Below are positions 27,973 to 37,597 of a DNA stretch of 37,597 bases, piece by piece (within the stretch, counting starts at the first letter, position 1; the number at the start of each line of letters is the position of its first letter). This DNA is from Candidatus Methylomirabilota bacterium (GTDB lineage Bacteria; Methylomirabilota; Methylomirabilia; Rokubacteriales; CSP1-6). Position numbers and translations under genes: made by a program. Location of the stretch: positions 1-37,597 of the forward strand of contig DASYUQ010000223.1 of the NCBI GenBank assembly GCA_036001065.1, in the 5' to 3' direction. The notes under the pieces are model-generated. The model was given only the letters and a program-made list of their open reading frames with translations, was not told where the DNA came from and did no database searches.

Positions 27973-27978
27973 ATATTA
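27973..27978 (-). promoter_or_regulatory. Possible -10 element of the tRNA cluster
   Basis: The reverse strand reads TAATAT about 24 bases before tRNA-Gly, the only AT-rich patch between galT and the tRNAs. A clear -35 box is not seen at 17 bases. Confidence 0.35.
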
Positions 27979-27999
27979 CCATGGCGGTCTCGGCGCCAC

Positions 28000-28998
28000 T
28001 CACTCGCCCGCCTCGCGGAGGGCCGCCGCGGCGTCCTCGGGCGCGACCGGATTGATGAAGAAACCGCTGCCCCACTCGAATCCGGCGATGCGGGTCAGCT
28101 TCGGGATGATCTCCAGGTGCCAGTGGAAGTGGTCGAGCGTGGGCTCGTGCAGGGGCGCGCTGTGGAGCATGAAGTTGAACGGCGGGTCGTTGAGCGTGCG
28201 ATTCATGCGCCCCAGGAAGTCCCGCAGCACGCCCGCCAGCGCGCGCAGGTCGTCCACGCCCGACTCCTCGAACGCCGAGCGATGGCGCGCGGGCAAGATC
28301 CATGTCTCGAAGGGAAACCGCGGGGCGAACGGGGCCAGGACCGCGAAGCCGTCGGCGTCGAGGACGAGGCGCCGCCGGCCCCGGCGCTCCTGGCGCAGGA
28401 TGTCGCACCACACGCAGCGCTCCTTCATCTCGTAGTACTTGGCGGCGCCGGCCAGCTCCTCGCCCACCATGATCGGGATGATGGGCGTCGCGATGAGCTG
28501 GGAGTGCGGGTGCTCGAGCGAGGCGCCGGCCGCCTCCCCGTGGTTCTTGAAGATCAGGACGTACTGGAACCGGGCGTCCTTCTTCAAATCCAGCACGCGC
28601 TCCCGAAAGGCGAGCAGGATGTCGGCCACGGCATCCACGGACATCGTGGTCAGCGACGCCGCGTGCTCGGGCGACTCGATGACGACCTCGTGGGCGCCGA
28701 TGCCGTTCATCCGGTCGAACGCGCCCTCGCCCGAGGGCTCGAGCTCGCCCTCGATGCGCAGCGCGGGGAACTTGTTGGCGACGACGCGGAACGACCAGCC
28801 CGGCCCGTTGGGCTCCCCGCCGGGCGGCCGGCCGGCCAGGATTTCGGGCGGCGTCGTGTCCTCGTGGCCGGCGCAGAACGCGCAGTTCGTCAGTCGCGGC
28901 CGGGCGGGCTCGGGCCCGAAGTCGGACGGCCGCCGGGCGCGGTCGGCGGCGATGATCACCCACCGCCCGACGACGGGATCCTTCCGCAGCTCAGACAT
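28000..28998 (-). CDS. galT: Galactose-1-phosphate uridylyltransferase (GalT)
   Basis: This 332-aa HIT-superfamily enzyme swaps UMP between UDP-glucose and galactose-1-phosphate, or a related sugar phosphate. Zinc ligands are Cys39 and Cys42 (CAFC). The active-site motif is His163-Pro-His165-Ser-Gln, with His165 the uridylylated residue; near the C-terminus is DHFHWHLEIIP. The length fits bacterial class I GalT. It is the last gene of the hslVU-arg-lipid series, 16 bp after gpsA. Related GalT-like enzymes can act as ADP- or UDP-sugar phosphorylases, which cannot be excluded. Confidence 0.9.
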   Translation of the reverse strand: MSELRKDPVVGRWVIIAADRARRPSDFGPEPARPRLTNCAFCAGHEDTTPPEILAGRPPGGEPNGPGWSFRVVANKFPALRIEGELEPSGEGAFDRMNGIGAHEVVIESPEHAASLTTMSVDAVADILLAFRERVLDLKKDARFQYVLIFKNHGEAAGASLEHPHSQLIATPIIPIMVGEELAGAAKYYEMKERCVWCDILRQERRGRRRLVLDADGFAVLAPFAPRFPFETWILPARHRSAFEESGVDDLRALAGVLRDFLGRMNRTLNDPPFNFMLHSAPLHEPTLDHFHWHLEIIPKLTRIAGFEWGSGFFINPVAPEDAAAALREAGE

Positions 28999-29014
28999 CT
29001 GGCGCTCCGGACAT

Positions 29015-30004
29015 TCAGTCGTCCTCCGGCCGCGCCGCGCGTCCCAGCAGCGAGGCCAGCGCGTCGCGCGGCGGTTTCTTGTCGAAGAGCACGGCGCCGA
29101 CCTCGGCGCAGATCGGCAGGCTCACGCCGTGGCGGGCGGCCAGCGCCAGCGCGGAGGCGACCGTGCGCGCGCCCTCGGCGATCATGCGCGTTTCGCCCTC
29201 GACGGCGGCCTGCGTCCTACCGCGCGCCAGCGCGATGCCGAGCCCCCGGTTGCGTGAGAGGCTCCCCGTGCAGGTCAAGACGAGATCGCCCATCCCGGCC
29301 AGGCCGGCCAGCGTGCGCGCTTGCGCGCCCAGCGCCACCGCCAGCCGCGTGATCTCGGCCAAGCCGCGGGTGATCAGGGCGGCGCGGGCGTTCTCCCCCA
29401 GGCCGAGGCCGTCGGCGAGGCCGGTGGCGATGGCGATCACGTTCTTGAGCGCGCCGCCGACCTCGACGCCGGGGACGTCGCGGTTGGTGTAGAGCCTGAA
29501 CTCCCGGCTGCCCAAGATCGACTGCAGGCGGGCCGCGAGCGCTTCATCGCGCGAGGCGACCACGGAGGCGGTGGGCTGCCCCAGCGCGACCTCGCGGGCG
29601 AAGGTCGGGCCCGACAGCGCCGCCAGGGGCGCCCCTGGGTAGCGCTCGAGGAGGATCTCGCTCATCCGCCGATGCCGCTCGGGATCGAGGCCCTTCGTCG
29701 CAGAAACGATCGGCACGTCCGGCGGGATCCCTCCGACGTTCTTGAGGGTGGCCGCGAAGAACTCGGATGGGACCACTACGATCACCACGGCGGCGTCCCG
29801 CACCGCTTCGCCCGGATCCCCGGTGGCTTGGATGCCGGGCGGGCACTCGACGTCGGACAGGTAGAACGGGTTCCGCCGCGCGTTCCGGATCCCTTCGACC
29901 ACCTCGGGCTCGCGCGCCCACAGGCGGACGGCGCCGCCGGCCCGGGCCAGGTGGATGGCCAGGGCCGTGCCCCAGCTCCCGCCCCCGATGACGCCGATCG
30001 TCAC
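29015..30004 (-). CDS. gpsA: Glycerol-3-phosphate dehydrogenase [NAD(P)+] (GpsA)
   Basis: This 329-aa enzyme reduces dihydroxyacetone phosphate to sn-glycerol-3-phosphate, the backbone of phospholipids. The N-terminal Rossmann motif is GGGSWGTALA (residues 7-16); the active-site Lys lies in VGGALKNVIAIATGLADGL, and LAGMGDLVLTC follows. The start is GTG at 30004, overlapping the plsY stop in a GTGA. PlsY acylates its product, so the two are a functional pair. Confidence 0.95.
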   Translation of the reverse strand: MTIGVIGGGSWGTALAIHLARAGGAVRLWAREPEVVEGIRNARRNPFYLSDVECPPGIQATGDPGEAVRDAAVVIVVVPSEFFAATLKNVGGIPPDVPIVSATKGLDPERHRRMSEILLERYPGAPLAALSGPTFAREVALGQPTASVVASRDEALAARLQSILGSREFRLYTNRDVPGVEVGGALKNVIAIATGLADGLGLGENARAALITRGLAEITRLAVALGAQARTLAGLAGMGDLVLTCTGSLSRNRGLGIALARGRTQAAVEGETRMIAEGARTVASALALAARHGVSLPICAEVGAVLFDKKPPRDALASLLGRAARPEDD

Positions 30005-30597
30005 GCCCGCCGCTCGCCGAGTCGGCGCTCGCTGCCGGCCAGCAGCCGAGCGATGTTTTCATGATGGCGCAGGACCACGATCGTCGCCGCGACGGCGCAG
30101 GCGGCTACCGTGGCCAGCGGATAGCCGAACAGCAGCGCGCCCACGGGAACGCAGAGCGCCGCCATCAGGGATCCCAGCGAGACGTAGCGGAAGGTCATGG
30201 TGACGGCGACCCACGTGACGGCGGCGGGCAGGGTCGCCAGCGGAACGAGCTTGAGGAACGCCCCCAGGCCGGTGGCCACGCCCTTGCCGCCGCGGAAGAG
30301 CAGGAACACCGACCAGCAGTTGCCCACGATGGCCGCCACCGCCGCCGACGCGGTGATTTCCGGCGCGGCGCCCCCCAGCGCTCCGCCGGCGGCGACGGCG
30401 ACGTAGCCCTTCGCGACGTCGCCCACCAGCGTGAGCAGCGCCGGCACCCGCCCCGCGGTTCTCAGCACGTTGGCGGCGCCGATGTTGCCGCTGCCCTGGC
30501 GCCGGATGTCGCCGATGCCGAAGGCGCGGGCGACCAGGAACCCGACCGGCACCGCCCCGATGAGGTACGCGGCGACGACCGCGGCCAGCGTGGTCAC
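30001..30597 (-). CDS. plsY: Glycerol-3-phosphate acyltransferase (PlsY)
   Basis: This 198-aa integral membrane enzyme uses acyl-phosphate to make lysophosphatidic acid. Five to six hydrophobic segments are visible, and the three conserved motifs appear: RRQGSGNIGAANVLR (about residues 33-47), LLFRGGKGVATGLG, and RHHENIARLLAGSE near the end. The start is GTG at 30597, overlapping the pgsA stop as GTGA; a longer frame upstream lies inside pgsA. Its stop overlaps gpsA in the same way. Confidence 0.94.
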   Translation of the reverse strand: MTTLAAVVAAYLIGAVPVGFLVARAFGIGDIRRQGSGNIGAANVLRTAGRVPALLTLVGDVAKGYVAVAAGGALGGAAPEITASAAVAAIVGNCWSVFLLFRGGKGVATGLGAFLKLVPLATLPAAVTWVAVTMTFRYVSLGSLMAALCVPVGALLFGYPLATVAACAVAATIVVLRHHENIARLLAGSERRLGERRA

Positions 30598-31163
30598 GAC
30601 CAGCGTTCTTCGCCCGGCACGATCGCGCGGTAGTCGGCCTTCCGGAAGAAGCGGTAGAAGTAGTCCACGGCGGAGACGACCGTGAGGCCGAGGGCCACCC
30701 ACAGCACGGTGGTGGCGGCCATGTGGAAGGCCGGCGAGCCCACGCTCTTCTCGATGATCAGCATCGTGATCGCGACGTACTGGCTCACCGTCTTCCACTT
30801 CGCCAGGCGCGAGGCGGGGACGATCACGCCCACTCCGGCCGCGACCGCCCGCAGCCCGGTCACCGCCAGCTCGCGTCCGATGATCACCACCACGATCCAC
30901 GCCGCCAGCTTGTCGATCTGGAGCAGCGAGACCAGGGCGGCGGCGACCAGCAGCTTGTCGGCGATGGGGTCCAGCAGCGTGCCGAGCGTGGTGACCTGGT
31001 TGCGCCGCCGCGCCAGCACGCCGTCCGCCCAGTCCGTGAGCGCGGCCAGGATGAAGATTCCGGCGGCGATCGCCGCGTGGACGCGGGAGGACGAGATCAG
31101 GAAGACGATCAGCAGCGGGACGGCGACGATGCGCGTGAGCGTGAGACCGATCGGTAAGTTCAC
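30594..31163 (-). CDS. pgsA: CDP-diacylglycerol-glycerol-3-phosphate 3-phosphatidyltransferase (PgsA)
   Basis: This 189-aa membrane enzyme makes phosphatidylglycerol phosphate. The CDP-alcohol phosphotransferase signature is complete: TDWADGVLARR, then G and two Asp in TLGTLLDPIADK. About four to five membrane segments are seen. The start chosen is GTG at 31163 (MNLPIGLTLTRI), which overlaps the comB stop as GTGA; another GTG six codons upstream at 31181 is possible but less usual for the family. Confidence 0.92.
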   Translation of the reverse strand: MNLPIGLTLTRIVAVPLLIVFLISSSRVHAAIAAGIFILAALTDWADGVLARRRNQVTTLGTLLDPIADKLLVAAALVSLLQIDKLAAWIVVVIIGRELAVTGLRAVAAGVGVIVPASRLAKWKTVSQYVAITMLIIEKSVGSPAFHMAATTVLWVALGLTVVSAVDYFYRFFRKADYRAIVPGEERWS

Positions 31164-31915
31164 GTCACCACCACCCCGCACGAGTATCGCGGCCCCGGAA
31201 CCACCTTGTCAACGTCGGCCCGGTAGACGGGGACGAGGGTTGCCGTGTCGAGCATCAGGCAGGCCGCGACGTCGGCGGCGCGCCCGACCCGCGCCAGGTG
31301 GCGCGCCCACGGCGAGGCCTCGGCGAGCTGGGCCAGGTCGTGGCCGTACTGACGGCCCACGCGGAGCGCCTCGACTGCGGTAGCCGTCGCCGACGCGCCC
31401 GGCTCCTCGCGGAGAAGCCGCTCGACCAGGAGACCGGCACAGACATGGTCCTCGAGCGACACGGCGCCCCGCTGGCCGGCGCAGAGCACGGTCACGTCGC
31501 GGCGTCCGGCCCGCGCCCACGCCGCGGCCGCGCTGAGGTTCACCAGCGCGCCGACCCCGACCGCGGGCGCGCCGCGGGCGGCCAGGAGCGCGCGGGTACC
31601 GTTGCTGGTGGTGAAGACGACGATGGTATCGCGGACGCGGTCCGGCGTGAACTCCAGCGGCGAGTTGCCGAGGTGGAAGCCCGGGATCGCCTGGCCCCGG
31701 CGCTCACCGGCCACCAGGACGCTGGCGCCGGGAAGGCTACGGGCCCGCCGCCGCGCCTCCTCGGCGTCGGCCACCGGGACGATCGCGGCGCAGCCGTTGG
31801 CGAGCGCGGCGATCATGGTGGTGCTGGCCCGGAGCACGTCGACGACCAGCACGGTCGAAGCCCGGAGCTGGGACGGGTTCAGCGCCTCAGCCGTGGGCGC
31901 GACGTCGATCAGCAC
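31160..31915 (-). CDS. ComB-like 2-phosphosulfolactate phosphatase family protein
   Basis: This 251-aa protein matches the ComB family: VVDVLRASTTMIAALANG near the N-terminus, LVAGERRGQAIPGFHLGNSP and FTTSNGTRAL in the middle. In methanogens ComB removes phosphate from 2-phosphosulfolactate during coenzyme M synthesis. ComA and ComC are not present here, and the gene sits between argG (3-bp gap) and pgsA (GTGA overlap), so its substrate may differ. Starts with GTG at 31915. Confidence 0.85.
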   Translation of the reverse strand: MLIDVAPTAEALNPSQLRASTVLVVDVLRASTTMIAALANGCAAIVPVADAEEARRRARSLPGASVLVAGERRGQAIPGFHLGNSPLEFTPDRVRDTIVVFTTSNGTRALLAARGAPAVGVGALVNLSAAAAWARAGRRDVTVLCAGQRGAVSLEDHVCAGLLVERLLREEPGASATATAVEALRVGRQYGHDLAQLAEASPWARHLARVGRAADVAACLMLDTATLVPVYRADVDKVVPGPRYSCGVVVT

Positions 31916-31918
31916 GCC

Positions 31919-33116
<1,198 letters not shown>

Positions 33117-33127
<11 letters not shown>

Positions 33128-34036
33128 CCAGGGATCCGCCCAGCAGCTCCAGGATGATCGCCTTCTGCGCGTGGAGCCGGTTCTCCGCCTGGTCGAGCAC
33201 AATACTTCGTGAGCCGTCCAGCACGGCGTCGGTGATCTCCTGGCCGCGGTGGGCGGGCAGGCAATGCATCACCAGGGCGGAGGGCTTCGCGAACCCGACC
33301 AGGGTCTCGTTCACCTGGTAGCGAGCGAACGCTTCGAGCCGCCGCTCGCGCTCGGCCTCCTGCCCCATGCTGATCCAGACGTCGGTGTAGAGCACGTCGG
33401 CGCCGGCGGCCGCCTCGCGGGGATCGTGGGTGACCGTCAGCCGGCCGCCCAGCCGGCGCACGGTCGCCTGCACGTTCGCGTCCGGCTCGTAGCCCGGTGG
33501 ACAGGCGGCGGTGAGCGTGGTCCCCAGCAGGCCCCCGAGCAGGAGCAGCGAGTGGCACACGTTGTTGCCGTCGCCGATCCAGGCCAGCCGCATCGCGGCC
33601 ACGTCGATGCCGCGCTCCCACAGCGTGAAGTAGTCGGCCAGCGCCTGGCAGGGGTGCTCGAAGTCGCTGAGCCCGTTGATCACGGGGATCGTCGCGTGGC
33701 GCGCCAGCGTCTCCACCGTGTCGTGCGCATAGACGCGGGCGGCGATGCCGTCGACCCAGCGGGACAGGTTGCGGGCCACGTCGGGGACCGACTCGCGCGT
33801 GCCCATCCCGATCTCCTGGCCGGCCAGGTGGACGGCCCGCCCGCCGAGCTGGACGATCCCCACCTCGAAGGTGACGCGGGTCCGCAGGGACGGCTTCTCG
33901 AAGATCAGGGCCATCGTGCGCCCGGCCAGCGGCGCGCCCCGGCTGCCCGACTTCCAGCGCTGCTTGAGCGCCCCCGCCACCCGGAAGAGGTGGAGCGCCC
34001 GCTCGCGCGTCAGATCGGCGGCCGAGACGAAGTGGC

Positions 34037-34040
<4 letters not shown>
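33117..34040 (-). CDS. argF: Ornithine carbamoyltransferase (ArgF)
   Basis: This 307-aa enzyme makes citrulline from ornithine and carbamoyl phosphate. The carbamoyl phosphate motif reads SLRTR (residues 51-55; STRTR in most), HPCQALAD binds the carbamoyl group, and HCLPAHRG contains the catalytic Cys. The start is GTG at 34040, overlapping argD in a GTGA. Confidence 0.95.
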
Positions 34041-37503
<3,463 letters not shown>

Positions 37504-37507
<4 letters not shown>

Positions 37508-37597
37508 AGCGTCTCCACGGTGATGTGGTCGTTGGTGTACACGCAGATGCCGGCGGCGATGCGCATGGCCTCCATGGCGATCGCCTTGGCGTCGAGG
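37504..37597 (-). CDS. hslV: ATP-dependent protease peptidase subunit HslV, C-terminal end (cut by window edge)
   Basis: The last 30 codons of a gene enter from the right edge and stop at TGA 37506-37504. The sequence [19 protein letters not shown] followed by TVETL is the typical HslV C-terminus. The catalytic N-terminal Thr lies outside the window. It is directly coupled to hslU by a GTGA overlap. Confidence 0.9.

Overview
The window is a dense, gene-rich piece of a high-GC bacterial chromosome (clearly well above 60 % G+C by eye, with many GTG starts and very short gene spacings). The gene set is bacterial: HslVU, Lgt, PlsY/PgsA, bacterial-type GltB/GltD, HemQ-like protein. I cannot place the organism from sequence alone. 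The mix of a KorAB-type ferredoxin oxidoreductase, glycolate and lactate oxidation genes and GC-rich intergenic hairpins reminds me of uncultivated soil or groundwater lineages such as Rokubacteria/Methylomirabilota, but this is only an impression.

Region 1 (1-12095, all minus strand) holds a LysR-type regulator, an M24 Xaa-Pro peptidase, a CBS-domain protein, korA-korB (2-oxoacid:ferredoxin oxidoreductase), glcD-glcE-glcF (glycolate or D-2-hydroxyacid oxidase), a cupin, lutA and the start of lutB (lactate oxidation, running off the left edge). Together these genes would oxidise 2-hydroxyacids to 2-oxoacids and pass 2-oxoacids on to a ferredoxin-linked oxidative decarboxylase. Between lutA and lutB sits an internally deleted IS110-family element.

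Region 2 (12096-20725, plus strand) has gltB-gltD (glutamate synthase) divergent from the LysR gene across a palindromic operator-like site, then a DinB-like protein, a frameshifted alpha/beta hydrolase and a secreted FecR-domain protein with a Ser/Thr/Gly repeat tail.

Region 3 (20801-26561, minus strand) holds lgt, rtcB, a TIGR03960-type radical SAM protein, a HemQ/chlorite-dismutase-family protein and moaA. A DUF218/YdcF-like membrane protein (26574-27215) diverges from lgt.

Region 4 (27242-27949, minus strand) is a tRNA cluster: Gly(GCC), Cys(GCA) and a tRNA with anticodon UAA. The last tRNA has a short, class-I variable loop and lies inside an open reading frame, exactly between a helix-turn-helix segment and a LAGLIDADG-like homing-endonuclease segment. 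This is the most unusual structure in the window.

Region 5 (28000-37597, minus strand) is a long probable operon: hslV (partial)-hslU-argB-argD-argF-argG-comB-pgsA-plsY-gpsA-galT. Many of its junctions are four-base GTGA start/stop overlaps, so translation is probably coupled. It combines proteasome-like proteolysis, the later arginine pathway, phospholipid synthesis and UDP-sugar metabolism.

A dispersed GC-rich triple-hairpin repeat occurs in two full copies, one right after korB and one right after gltD, with a decayed third copy before lutA. No rRNA, CRISPR array or complete insertion sequence was seen.
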